This document shows, one piece after another, positions 52,049 through 59,734 of a stretch of DNA of 64,000 bases; the first letter of the stretch is position 1; the number at the start of each line of letters is the position of its first letter. Made by a program: the position numbers and the translations under genes. The notes under the pieces were generated by a model. It was not told the origin of the DNA and ran no database searches. It saw only the letters and a list, made by a program, of their open reading frames with translations. Origin of the DNA: Lelliottia jeotgali (lineage in GTDB: Bacteria; Pseudomonadota; Gammaproteobacteria; Enterobacterales; Enterobacteriaceae); NCBI GenBank assembly GCA_002271215.1, contig CP018628.1, positions 2,418,001 to 2,482,000 on the forward strand. Direction: 5' to 3'.

Positions 52049-53260
52049 ATGTCATGGCAACAATTCAAACAGGCATACCTGATTAAATTCTGGAATCCTG
52101 TCCCCGCCGTTATCGCTGCGGGCATCCTCTCTACCTATTATTTCGGCATTACCGGTACCTTCTGGGCGGTCACGGGCGAATTCACCCGCTGGGGTGGACA
52201 ACTCTTACAGCTGGCGGGCGTGCATGCTGAGGAATGGGGCTATTTCAAACTGATTCATCTGGAAGGCACGCCGCTCACCCGTATTGACGGAATGATGATT
52301 ATTGGCATGTTCGGAGGCTGTTTTGCCGCCGCGCTGTGGGCCAATAACGTCAAACTGCGTATGCCGCGCAGCCGCATTCGTATTGCACAGGCGGTAATCG
52401 GTGGGATCATTGCCGGCTTTGGTGCACGTCTGGCGATGGGGTGCAACCTGGCGGCTTTCTTTACCGGGATTCCTCAGTTCTCCCTGCACGCCTGGTTTTT
52501 TGCCGTGGCGACCGCCATTGGTTCGTACTTCGGCGCGCGTTTCACGCTGCTGCCGATATTTCGTATTCCGGTCAAAATGACCAAAGTCAGCGCGGCTTCT
52601 CCGCTGACGCAAAAGCCAGACCAGGCAAAACGTCGCTTCCGTCTGGGGATGCTGGTCTTTTTTGCAATGATCGCCTGGGCGTTGTGTACCGCATTCGATC
52701 GACCGAAACTGGGATTTGCGATGCTGTTTGGCGTTGGTTTTGGCCTGCTGATTGAACGCGCGCAAATCTGCTTTACCTCGGCGTTCCGTGATATGTGGAT
52801 CACCGGACGCACCATGATGGCAAAAGCGATTATTGCCGGGATGGCGGTGAGTGCCATCGGTATTTTCAGCTATGTGCAGCTCGGCGTTGAACCCAAAATT
52901 ATGTGGGCTGGCCCAAATGCGGTGATCGGCGGCTTGCTGTTTGGCTTTGGTATCGTCCTTGCGGGTGGATGTGAAACCGGCTGGATGTACCGCGCAGTAG
53001 AAGGCCAGGTGCATTACTGGTGGGTCGGGCTGGGGAACGTCATCGGCTCGACTATCCTCGCCTACTACTGGGACGATGTGTCCCCGGCGCTCGCCACCAG
53101 CTGGGATAAGGTTAACCTGCTGAACACTTTCGGTCCGTTAGGTGGATTGCTGGTCACCTATGCTCTGCTTCTGATCGCCTTTTTACTGGTAATCGCGCAG
53201 GAAAAACGCTTTTTCCGTCGCACCGCGCGTAACACTGAAATACAGGAGAATGTGGCATGA
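52049..53260 (+). CDS. yedE: YeeE/YedE-family sulfur-compound transporter YedE
   Basis: 403-aa inner-membrane protein with about nine to ten helices. It matches E. coli YedE: SWQQFKQAYLIKFWNPVPAV, GARLAMGCNLAAFFTGIPQF and GIVLAGGCETGWMYRAVEGQ. The conserved cysteines in MGCN, ERAQICF and GGCETG correspond to residues needed for thiosulfate passage in the related YeeE transporters. The start at 52049 is 13 codons inside the longest frame and matches E. coli. It overlaps yedF by 4 bp. In E. coli, yedEF lie elsewhere on the chromosome, in the flagellar region. Confidence 0.93.
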   Translation: MSWQQFKQAYLIKFWNPVPAVIAAGILSTYYFGITGTFWAVTGEFTRWGGQLLQLAGVHAEEWGYFKLIHLEGTPLTRIDGMMIIGMFGGCFAAALWANNVKLRMPRSRIRIAQAVIGGIIAGFGARLAMGCNLAAFFTGIPQFSLHAWFFAVATAIGSYFGARFTLLPIFRIPVKMTKVSAASPLTQKPDQAKRRFRLGMLVFFAMIAWALCTAFDRPKLGFAMLFGVGFGLLIERAQICFTSAFRDMWITGRTMMAKAIIAGMAVSAIGIFSYVQLGVEPKIMWAGPNAVIGGLLFGFGIVLAGGCETGWMYRAVEGQVHYWWVGLGNVIGSTILAYYWDDVSPALATSWDKVNLLNTFGPLGGLLVTYALLLIAFLLVIAQEKRFFRRTARNTEIQENVA

Positions 53261-53490
53261 CGCAAATCGTTCCTGATTATCGCCTCGATATGGTAGGCGA
53301 ACCTTGTCCTTATCCGGCCGTCGCGACGCTTGAAGCTTTGCCCTTACTGAAAAAAGGCGAAATTCTGGAAGTGGTCAGCGATTGCCCTCAGTCGATCAAT
53401 AACATCCCGCTGGATGCCAAAAACCACGGATACACCGTGCTGGATATTCAACAGGACGGCCCGACCATTCGCTATTTGATTCAGAAATAA
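53257..53490 (+). CDS. yedF: TusA-like sulfur carrier YedF
   Basis: 77-aa TusA-family protein with the CPYP motif (Cys17) in VGEPCPYPAVATLEAL. It is nearly identical to E. coli YedF. Coupled to yedE, it probably accepts sulfur from the transported compound; some bacteria use the pair in selenium or sulfur metabolism, so substrate remains open. Confidence 0.95.
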   Translation: MTQIVPDYRLDMVGEPCPYPAVATLEALPLLKKGEILEVVSDCPQSINNIPLDAKNHGYTVLDIQQDGPTIRYLIQK

Positions 53491-53499
53491 CTCGCCTAT

Positions 53500-53535
53500 G
53501 ACAACGTTCCCCGCCGGGAGCGTTGTCCCCTTCAC
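53500..53535 (+). terminator. Terminator after yedEF
   Basis: GACAACGTTCCC (53500-53511) pairs with GGGAGCGTTGTC (53516-53527) with one T-G wobble. The tail is CCCTTCACTTT, so the T-run is weak. Confidence 0.65.
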
Positions 53536-53631
53536 TTTATCGACGAAAAAACAACCAGCACGTTGCGTTAGCTCTCATTTTATTTCCACGCCTGAGAATA
53601 CTGTATCCTCAGTTTCCATGAGGATAATCTG

Positions 53632-53946
53632 ATGAAAAAGTTACTGATTTGTTGTCTGTTCGGCAATACCGCCCAGTCGCTTGCCAAAAAGATGCAGCAT
53701 GCTGCCGATGAACGTGGAATTAAACTGCTGGTTAGCGCCGTCGGACTGGATAATTTCGCCAGCGTTGCCCCGGCGTTTGATGCATTTTTAGTCGCGCCGC
53801 ATATTCAATATAAGCTGGAAGAATTGAGGGCGGAAATTGGCGAAGGAAAACCGATAACCGTTATTGAAAGCTATCCGTTTGCGTCGCTGGACGGTGAAAA
53901 GGTGCTGGAGTTTGTGCAGGAGAATATGCCTGAACTGGCTGAATAG
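53632..53946 (+). CDS. Orphan PTS lactose/cellobiose-type IIB domain protein
   Basis: 104-aa soluble protein with the IIB fold of the lactose/chitobiose PTS. The phosphorylation-site cysteine is expected at Cys8 in MKKLLICCLFGNTAQSLAKK; the P-loop reads CLFGNTAQS rather than the usual CSAGMST. Further match: FDAFLVAPHIQYKLEEL. No IIA, IIC or glycosidase gene is nearby, so it may serve as a regulatory phosphoacceptor or pair with distant components. It is convergent with ompW behind a shared terminator. Confidence 0.8.
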   Translation: MKKLLICCLFGNTAQSLAKKMQHAADERGIKLLVSAVGLDNFASVAPAFDAFLVAPHIQYKLEELRAEIGEGKPITVIESYPFASLDGEKVLEFVQENMPELAE

Positions 53947-53957
53947 TTGGTAAAGAG

Positions 53958-53985
53958 AAAACTGGCCGCTGATGGCCAGTTTTCT
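53958..53985. terminator. Bidirectional terminator between the IIB gene and ompW
   Basis: AAAACTGGCC (53958-53967) pairs with GGCCAGTTTT (53974-53983). Confidence 0.82.
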
Positions 53986-53996
53986 GTTCGCAACAA

Positions 53997-54632
53997 TTAG
54001 AAACGATAACCCGCCGAGAACATAAACACCCACGGGTCCAGTCGCGTATGGACGCTCTGCTGTTCCCCGCCCGCTTTAAAGCGTACGTCGGTGTCGATAT
54101 CCATATACCAGACGGACATATTCAGCAGCCAGTCGCGGTTGATCAGATAATCCATCCCGACCTGCCCCGCTGCGCCCCAGGAATCTTTCAGGCTCAGATC
54201 CGAAAGGCCATTCTCTTTGCCGTTATCGTTAAATTTCTCATCAAAGAAGGTGGTGTAGTTCACACCCGCGCCGATATACGGGCGCACCTTGCTGCTGGCG
54301 TCACCAAAATACCACTGCGCCATCAGCGTAGGTGGTAACTGATGAACGGTGGCGATATTCCCCGTCGGGCCGGTCCCTACTTTGTGGCGGAACGGCGTTG
54401 CCGCGAGAAGTTCAACCCCGATATTTTCCGTTGCCATATACGTGAACGTCAGACCCAGCTGGGTATTGTTGCTGACGTTAAAGCCGCCCAGACTACCCAA
54501 CACATTGTCAGATCCCTCAGTCGGGCGAACCGTCGCCGAACCTGCACGCACAAAGAATTCACCTGCTTCATGCGCATACGCGCCGCCAGAGATACTGCTT
54601 AAGATCAGGGCTGCCACTGCTAACTTTTTCAT
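53997..54632 (-). CDS. ompW: Outer membrane protein W
   Basis: 211-aa eight-stranded beta-barrel with a signal peptide (MKKLAVAALILSSISGGAYA). The mature start is HEAGEFFVRAGSATVRP; the barrel ends in the outer-membrane signature GYRF. It forms a narrow hydrophobic channel and is the colicin S4 receptor in E. coli. The start at 54632 is 20 codons inside the longest frame. A candidate FNR site lies upstream. Confidence 0.96.
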   Translation of the reverse strand: MKKLAVAALILSSISGGAYAHEAGEFFVRAGSATVRPTEGSDNVLGSLGGFNVSNNTQLGLTFTYMATENIGVELLAATPFRHKVGTGPTGNIATVHQLPPTLMAQWYFGDASSKVRPYIGAGVNYTTFFDEKFNDNGKENGLSDLSLKDSWGAAGQVGMDYLINRDWLLNMSVWYMDIDTDVRFKAGGEQQSVHTRLDPWVFMFSAGYRF

Positions 54633-54692
54633 ATCCGCTCCATCGTTGTGGTTTTTATTGGCGCGGTGAATATACCCATTATTGAGTAACAA

Positions 54693-54711
54693 GTGATCTA
54701 ACGCAGATCAC
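54693..54711. other. Inverted repeat in the ompW leader region
   Basis: GTGATCT-N5-AGATCAC, a perfect 7-bp palindrome extended by flanking AA/TT. The GTGA to TCAC spacing is 11 bases, not 6, so it is not a classical CRP site. Confidence 0.4.
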
Positions 54712-54736
54712 ACTTAGGCTTGTAATTTAACATTCA

Positions 54737-54750
54737 TTGATCCAGATTAA
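54737..54750 (-). promoter_or_regulatory. Candidate FNR box upstream of ompW and yciC
   Basis: TTGAT-CCAG-ATTAA differs from TTGAT-N4-ATCAA by one base. ompW is FNR-activated in E. coli, so it is a plausible site in the divergent ompW/yciC region. Confidence 0.6.
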
Positions 54751-54918
54751 TTTTTGCCAATCAAACAAACACGCAGATGACCATTGCAGGTCAATTTCCA
54801 TAATGACCATTGCTTTACAAAGATATGCTTTTCCATACAAGTCATGGTGCTGCCACGACGGAGTTATCCAGGGTACAATTGCCCGCTTATTAATACCTGC
54901 AATACTCAAGGAGAGTGC

Positions 54919-55662
54919 ATGTCTATCACGGCGAAGTCCGTCTACCGTGACACGGGGAATTTTTTCCGCAATCAGTTCATTACCTTTTTACTGATCGCCT
55001 TGTTATGCGCGTTTATCACGGTGGTGCTTGGCCATGCGTTTTCGCCGAGTGATGATCAAATTGCGACCCTCAGCCAGGGCGATCACCTCGCCGGAAGCGT
55101 CGGGCTGTTTGATCTGGTTCAGAACATGACGCCTGACCAGCAGCAGATTTTGCTCCGCGCATCTGCAGCATCGACCTTCTCTGGGTTGATCGGCAACGCG
55201 ATTCTGGCGGGCGGTGTATTGCTGATGGTCCAGCTCATTTCTGCGGGTCATCGCGTGAGCGCCCTGCGTGCCATCGGTGCCAGCGCACCGGTATTACCGA
55301 AGTTGTTTATCCTGATCTTTTTGACCACCATGCTGGTGCAGATCGGGGTTATGCTGGTTGTTGTGCCGGGCGTTTTACTGGCAATTGTCCTCTCGTTTTC
55401 CCCGGTGATGCTGGTACAGGACAAGATGGGGATATTTACAGCGATGCGCAGCAGTATGAAACTGGCCTGGGCTAATATGCGCCTGGTTGCGCCAGCAGTC
55501 ATAAGCTGGCTGCTGGCAAAAACACTGTTGCTGCTGTTTGCACCGAATTTTGCTGTGCTGACACCGAATGTCGGTGCCGTGGTCGCCAATACACTCAGTA
55601 ACCTGATTTCAGCGGTGTTACTGGTCTATTTGTTCCGCCTGTATATGTTGATTCGCCAATAG
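54919..55662 (+). CDS. yciC: UPF0259 inner-membrane protein YciC
   Basis: 247-aa membrane protein with about six helices, the exact E. coli length; [20 protein letters not shown] is the conserved N-terminus. The start at 54919 follows AAGGAGA. YciC and YciB proteins have been linked to cell-envelope processes in E. coli. It is followed after 31 bp by yciB on the same strand. Confidence 0.94.
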   Translation: MSITAKSVYRDTGNFFRNQFITFLLIALLCAFITVVLGHAFSPSDDQIATLSQGDHLAGSVGLFDLVQNMTPDQQQILLRASAASTFSGLIGNAILAGGVLLMVQLISAGHRVSALRAIGASAPVLPKLFILIFLTTMLVQIGVMLVVVPGVLLAIVLSFSPVMLVQDKMGIFTAMRSSMKLAWANMRLVAPAVISWLLAKTLLLLFAPNFAVLTPNVGAVVANTLSNLISAVLLVYLFRLYMLIRQ

Positions 55663-55693
55663 TTTCCCTGAAAGCAGATGATGGAATCGAAGA

Positions 55694-56233
55694 ATGAAGC
55701 AGTTTCTTGATTTTTTACCGTTGGTCGTATTTTTCGCGTTTTACAAGCTGTACGACATTTATGCCGGGACAGCGGCCTTAATCGTAGCCACTGCCGTCGT
55801 ACTGATTTACAGCTGGCTACGCTACCGTAAAGTCGAAAAAATGGCGCTGATCACTTTTGTTCTGGTGGCGGTGTTTGGCGGATTAACCCTGTTCTTCCAT
55901 AACGATGAGTTTATCAAATGGAAAGTGACGGTGATTTATGCTCTGTTCGCGGGTGCGTTGCTGTTCAGTCAGTGGGTGATGAATAAGCCTCTGATTCAGC
56001 GCATGCTTGGGAAAGAGATCACCCTTCCGCAGCAGGTGTGGTCGCGACTGAACGTCGCCTGGGCGCTGTTCTTTATTCTGTGCGGGCTGGCGAATATCTA
56101 CATCGCGTTCTGGCTGCCGCAGAATATTTGGGTCAACTTCAAGGTCTTTGGTCTGACGGCGTTAACCCTGATTTTCACACTGCTGAGCGGTGTGTACATC
56201 TATCGACATATGCCGCAAGACGACAAGCACTAA
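55694..56233 (+). CDS. yciB: Inner-membrane septation protein YciB
   Basis: 179-aa membrane protein (IspA/YciB family) with five predicted helices. The N-terminus is [20 protein letters not shown]. In E. coli it interacts with elongation and division machinery and affects envelope integrity. A terminator follows. Confidence 0.95.
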   Translation: MKQFLDFLPLVVFFAFYKLYDIYAGTAALIVATAVVLIYSWLRYRKVEKMALITFVLVAVFGGLTLFFHNDEFIKWKVTVIYALFAGALLFSQWVMNKPLIQRMLGKEITLPQQVWSRLNVAWALFFILCGLANIYIAFWLPQNIWVNFKVFGLTALTLIFTLLSGVYIYRHMPQDDKH

Positions 56234-56240
56234 GATTCCA

Positions 56241-56274
56241 GGCCAGGCAGGCTTCTGTCTGGCCTTTTCCTTCT
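56241..56274 (+). terminator. Terminator after yciCB
   Basis: GGCCAGGCAG pairs with CTGTCTGGCC (one wobble) around a GCTT loop, followed by TTTTCCTTCTATTT. Confidence 0.8.
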
Positions 56275-56341
56275 ATTTCCCACCGGCTGTAAATCATAGT
56301 AGCATCCCGCCTGTCGTCTTCCGTAACGAGCTTAAGAAACA

Positions 56342-56740
56342 ATGACAACAACGAATGACGCCCCTCAGGGCGAACTGGTTTTACGCACACTTGCAATGCC
56401 CGCCGACACCAATGCGAACGGTGATATTTTCGGCGGCTGGTTAATGGCACAGATGGATATGGGCGGTGCGATCCTCGCTAAAGAGATAGCTCATGGCCGC
56501 GTGGTAACGGTCAGAGTCGATGGGATGACGTTTTTACGTCCGGTCGCCGTGGGTGATGTGGTGTGTTGCTACGCCCGCTGCGTGAAACGCGGCAATACGT
56601 CGATCTCTATCAATATCGAAGTGTGGGTGAAGAAGGTCTCTTCAGAACCTATCGGCCAGCGCTACAAGGCTACCGAAGCGCTGTTTATCTATGTTGCGGT
56701 AGACAGCCAGGGTACACCTCGTCCGTTCCCGAAGGTATAA
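56342..56740 (+). CDS. yciA: Acyl-CoA thioester hydrolase YciA
   Basis: 132-aa hotdog-fold thioesterase acting on a wide range of acyl-CoAs. The N-terminus MTTTNDAPQGELVLRTLAMP is followed by the catalytic-region motif ADTNANGDIFGGWLMAQMDM. Convergent with tonB across a shared terminator. Confidence 0.96.
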   Translation: MTTTNDAPQGELVLRTLAMPADTNANGDIFGGWLMAQMDMGGAILAKEIAHGRVVTVRVDGMTFLRPVAVGDVVCCYARCVKRGNTSISINIEVWVKKVSSEPIGQRYKATEALFIYVAVDSQGTPRPFPKV

Positions 56741-56742
56741 AA

Positions 56743-56766
56743 AAAGCCTCCATTCGGAGGCTTTCT
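56743..56766. terminator. Bidirectional terminator between yciA and tonB
   Basis: AAGCCTCC (56745-56751 region) pairs with GGAGGCTT around an ATTC loop, flanked by A6 and TTCTTGTT. Confidence 0.82.
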
Positions 56767-56769
56767 TGT

Positions 56770-57489
56770 TTATTCCATCTGTGCCCCGCCGTTCAGGCGG
56801 AAAACAATATTAACGATGAGTCCATTGCCAGGTTTGCCTGGCTCATAGCGCCATTTGCGCATCGCCGCTTTAACTTCACGCTCGAACATGTTTGCCGGTT
56901 GCGCCGAGAGCACCTCGACATTATCCACCCGACCATCTGCCGTGACGTCAAATTTCACACGTAGACGTCCTTCAATACGCAGCGCCTGCGCACGCGCAGG
57001 ATATTGCGGCTGATTGCGGCTCATGGCTCGTGGGCCTGACGGCGCGGTTACCACCGGTTTCGCGGTGGTCGGCGAACTGTTCATTACCGGTTTCGCTGGC
57101 GCGGTATTTTGTGTCGACTGCACCGCACGCGGCTCGACCGGGCGCTCTTCACGTTTCGGACGCTCTTCAACCTTCTTAACCGGCTTCGGTTTTGGCTTCG
57201 GCTTAGGTTTTGGCTCCGGCTTGTGGATCACGACAGGCGCTTCTTTCGGCGGCTCCGGAACAACCTCAGGCTCTGGCTCAGGCTCGACAACCGGCTCTGG
57301 TGGAGGTGGAACCACCTGAGGCTCCAGATCTGCCGGTGACACCATGGTCACTGAAATCGGCTGCGCTGGCGCGGGCATTTGAATAACCTGATGAACCGAA
57401 GTGTAGAGCAAAGCCGCCACGACAGCACCGTGAATCACAACGGACAGCAGCGTCGGCCAGGGAAAGCGGCGAGGTAAATCCAGGGTCAT
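56770..57489 (-). CDS. tonB: TonB energy transducer
   Basis: 239-aa periplasm-spanning protein that couples the inner-membrane proton gradient to outer-membrane siderophore and B12 receptors. The N-terminal signal anchor is LPRRFPWPTLLSVVIHGAVV and contains the functional His. A Pro-rich rod has Glu-Pro repeats then Lys-Pro repeats (KPEPKPKPKPKPKPVKK). The C-terminal domain starts RNQPQYPARAQALRIEG. The start at 57489 (MTLDLPRR) gives the E. coli length; an ATG three codons upstream is an alternative. A Fur box precedes it. Confidence 0.96.
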   Translation of the reverse strand: MTLDLPRRFPWPTLLSVVIHGAVVAALLYTSVHQVIQMPAPAQPISVTMVSPADLEPQVVPPPPEPVVEPEPEPEVVPEPPKEAPVVIHKPEPKPKPKPKPKPVKKVEERPKREERPVEPRAVQSTQNTAPAKPVMNSSPTTAKPVVTAPSGPRAMSRNQPQYPARAQALRIEGRLRVKFDVTADGRVDNVEVLSAQPANMFEREVKAAMRKWRYEPGKPGNGLIVNIVFRLNGGAQME

Positions 57490-57532
57490 CGAAGTCATAA
57501 TCGTTTCAGTTAAAAAACCAGGCCTTGATTTT

Positions 57533-57553
57533 AAATGCAAATAGCAATCATAT
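57533..57553 (-). promoter_or_regulatory. Fur box of tonB
   Basis: On the minus strand the segment runs ATATGATTGCTATTTGCATT and one more T. It matches the E. coli tonB Fur-site region and the GATWATGAT-type hexamer array in part. It lies 44 bp upstream of the tonB start. Confidence 0.65.
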
Positions 57554-57710
57554 TCAATAAGACACTCCATCTTCTCGCGATTTAACTGCACGCGAGGCCA
57601 AAAAAGGCGCGTCTTTGTTAAGGTTTTAACAAGGTCGTTATCTTTACATTGCAGTCATCGATGCTTTCACATAACGTTATTGACACTTTTTATGGCTAAG
57701 GAGCTCCGCC

Positions 57711-58007
57711 GTGCTTTACGTGATCTACGCTGAAGATGTTGCCGATTCTCTGGAAAAACGACTTTCCGTGCGCCCAGCCCACCTCGCGCGTCTACAACTC
57801 TTACATGACGAAGGGAAATTACTGACCGCAGGCCCAATGCCCGCTGTCGACAGCAACGACCCAGGCGCCGCAGGTTTTAGCGGCTCCACGGTAATTGCTG
57901 AGTTCGAATCACTGGAAACCGCGCAGTCCTGGGCCGAAGCCGACCCGTATGTCGCGGCGGGTGTTTATGAAAAAGTGACAGTGCGTCCGTTTAAGAAAGT
58001 GTTCTGA
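57711..58007 (+). CDS. yciI: YciI family protein
   Basis: 98-aa ferredoxin-like-fold protein. It has the family pattern [13 protein letters not shown] and [20 protein letters not shown] with conserved His and Asp that suggest a small-molecule enzyme. Start codon GTG, after AGGAG at about 57700. The function is unknown; some relatives are dehydrochlorinases. Confidence 0.93.
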   Translation: MLYVIYAEDVADSLEKRLSVRPAHLARLQLLHDEGKLLTAGPMPAVDSNDPGAAGFSGSTVIAEFESLETAQSWAEADPYVAAGVYEKVTVRPFKKVF

Positions 58008-58015
58008 TGTGACAG

Positions 58016-58039
58016 AAAAGGCTCCCGCAGGAGCCTTTT
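58016..58039. terminator. Bidirectional terminator between yciI and leuE
   Basis: AAAAGGCTCC / GGAGCCTTTT perfect 10-bp stem with a CGCA loop. Confidence 0.88.
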
Positions 58040-58040
58040 A

Positions 58041-58676
58041 TCAATGCAGTGACGCCAGCCGCGCTGCAAACCCCACGAATAACAGCCCTATCAAACCATT
58101 CCCCAGTTTCGCCAGTTTCTTTTTGGTTTTAAGGTAGCGAGTGACAAACGCACCGGAGAAAATCAGGAAACTCATGTACATAAAGCTGATGAGCTCAAGG
58201 GTTGTGGCAAGGATGAGAAATGAGGTGCCGGTATTTTTGGCGCTGACATCGATGAACTGCACGAAGAACGAGACGTAGAATAGAATCGCTTTCGGGTTGG
58301 TCAGGCTCAGTACCAGCGAGCGCTTCATGATCATACTGGCAGGTTCAGTTCCACCGGTTTGCGCGCCCGCTTTATGCGTTATCACCGACCAGAGCATTTT
58401 TCCACCCAGCCACAGCAGATAGAATGCACCGAGATATCGAACAATATTAAAAAGAACCGGTGTGGTTTGAATCAGCGCAGCCACGCCCGCCCACGCCAGA
58501 AACATCAGAACGGCATCGCCGATAAACACGCCTGTGGCGGCAAGATAGCCCTTTTTCACACCGTGGCCGATGCCCGTTTTTAACACAAATAAGGTATTAG
58601 GTCCGGGAACCAGTACGATAAAGAAGGCCCCGACAACATAGGTCCAGAAATTAAGTACACCAAACTCCGCAAACAC
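58041..58676 (-). CDS. leuE: Leucine efflux protein LeuE (LysE/RhtB family)
   Basis: 211-aa LysE-family amino acid exporter with six predicted helices. It closely matches E. coli Leu[41 protein letters not shown] and [20 protein letters not shown]. The GTG at 58676, after AGGAG, gives the family N-terminus (M)FAEFGVLN; a 15-codon extension is rejected. In E. coli, leuE lies far away near 40 min, so its placement here by clsA is a rearrangement. Confidence 0.9.
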   Translation of the reverse strand: MFAEFGVLNFWTYVVGAFFIVLVPGPNTLFVLKTGIGHGVKKGYLAATGVFIGDAVLMFLAWAGVAALIQTTPVLFNIVRYLGAFYLLWLGGKMLWSVITHKAGAQTGGTEPASMIMKRSLVLSLTNPKAILFYVSFFVQFIDVSAKNTGTSFLILATTLELISFMYMSFLIFSGAFVTRYLKTKKKLAKLGNGLIGLLFVGFAARLASLH

Positions 58677-58741
58677 CACCTGCTCCTTTTTAAAAAATAA
58701 AATGCCGCCATAACGCGACATTCTCAGGGTTCATATGCTAA

Positions 58742-59152
58742 CTATTGTACGCCGTTATAACCGTCAAGATAAGACGCAGCAAGTTCATTGCCGAACAATA
58801 TCGCATCCTTCATTTCCATATCGGAGGACCATTTATCGTTCGCATTACCGCTAAAGCTGTGGTTTGTCTTGACGCTCTTTTTCAGCTGATCGCGAATGCT
58901 TTGCGCATACTGACTGGCCTCGCTGGCGGTTCGCCCCGCTTTTCGGTCAGTTTTGCCCTGCTCGTACAGCTCGCGAAATTGTGGAACATTCAGCCGATAA
59001 TTCTGCTGTTGGTTGCTGGTAAAATTACCGCCTACAAAAGTAGATTTATGCGACACAAAGTAATAAGCATGTCTTTCAGGCGCTGTTTTGGTGCTGGCGC
59101 AACCGCTCAGTAACGCAATGCCCATAACGACAGCCATTATTTTTCCGTTCAT
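58742..59152 (-). CDS. Lipoprotein, possibly Exc2-like
   Basis: 136-aa predicted lipoprotein. The signal peptide MNGKIMAVVMGIALLSGCAS ends in the lipobox LSGC (Cys18). The mature part is soluble and polar, with HAYYFVSHKSTFVGGNFTSN and YEQGKTDRKAGRTASEASQY. The second block resembles entry-exclusion Exc2-type lipoproteins of colicin plasmids, a tentative match from memory. An internal ATG (MAVVMG) after GGAAAA is an alternative start. It begins 16 bp after a small hydrophobic ORF. Confidence 0.75.
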   Translation of the reverse strand: MNGKIMAVVMGIALLSGCASTKTAPERHAYYFVSHKSTFVGGNFTSNQQQNYRLNVPQFRELYEQGKTDRKAGRTASEASQYAQSIRDQLKKSVKTNHSFSGNANDKWSSDMEMKDAILFGNELAASYLDGYNGVQ

Positions 59153-59167
59153 CCCTTTTATTCCCTT

Positions 59168-59296
59168 TTAGATGTTCCACTGCATCATCCATGCTTCGGC
59201 ATATTCAACCAGTGCAATAAATGATGCCAGTCCCAAACTTTCCCTGAGCGCATCCAGCGCAAAAAGCACAACCAATACCCACAGGAATGGATTCAT
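59168..59296 (-). CDS. Candidate 42-aa membrane peptide
   Basis: ORF read directly: it starts MNPFLWVLVVLFALDALRES, continues GLASFIALVEYAEAWMMQWN and stops. It would form one hydrophobic N-terminal helix and a second amphipathic segment. It lies 16 bp upstream of the lipoprotein gene on the same strand, consistent with an operon. The Shine-Dalgarno is poor (GAACG), so it is a candidate only. I do not recognise a named homologue. Confidence 0.42.
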   Translation of the reverse strand: MNPFLWVLVVLFALDALRESLGLASFIALVEYAEAWMMQWNI

Positions 59297-59384
59297 ATTC
59301 TACGTTCAACGCGTTGTTTAGGCGGATTATATCTGAACAAGGGGGGCTGGGGGATACTGCGAAATCTGATAGTAAAGAAGAAAA

Positions 59385-59411
59385 CATCAGGCACCTGTAA
59401 CGGTGCCTTCA
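59385..59411 (-). terminator. Putative terminator after yciY
   Basis: GGCACC / GGTGCC 6-bp stem (59390-59407) with ATGTTTTC on the minus strand. Confidence 0.4.
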
Positions 59412-59417
59412 GGGTAC

Positions 59418-59591
59418 TCAGAGATCGCGAACAGCAAACACCAGTGCATTTCGGTGATGGCTAAGTCCACATTTTCTGATGGCGTGGATACGCATATTGC
59501 GGCGGGATTGAGCCTCAAGCCAACGAGCTTTACGACGACTCATTTGTCGCAACATACGCCAGCGCCCTACTTCGGTTCTGCTGCGTCTCAT
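59418..59591 (-). CDS. yciY: Arg-rich small protein YciY
   Basis: 57-aa strongly basic protein: MRRSRTEVGRWRMLRQMSRR then KARWLEAQSRRNMRIHAIRK. It matches E. coli YciY in length and sequence. Function unknown. The start at 59591 is 36 codons inside the longest frame. It is divergent from clsA, as in E. coli. Confidence 0.85.
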   Translation of the reverse strand: MRRSRTEVGRWRMLRQMSRRKARWLEAQSRRNMRIHAIRKCGLSHHRNALVFAVRDL

Positions 59592-59734
59592 GTCTACAAC
59601 TCTTTCCTTAACAGAAACGCCATTATAAACCCCTGACCGTGGTAAACCAGCGCTTTTAGCGGCCCTTTTTATTTGCCAGATCAATTCTGATGCGTACACT
59701 CATAACAATACGCTTTCAAAAGGATTTTTAAACT

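Noticed and set aside
54693..54711. CRP site upstream of ompW
   Set aside because: The GTGA and TCAC half-sites are separated by 11 bases instead of 6, so the palindrome is reported only as an unassigned inverted repeat.
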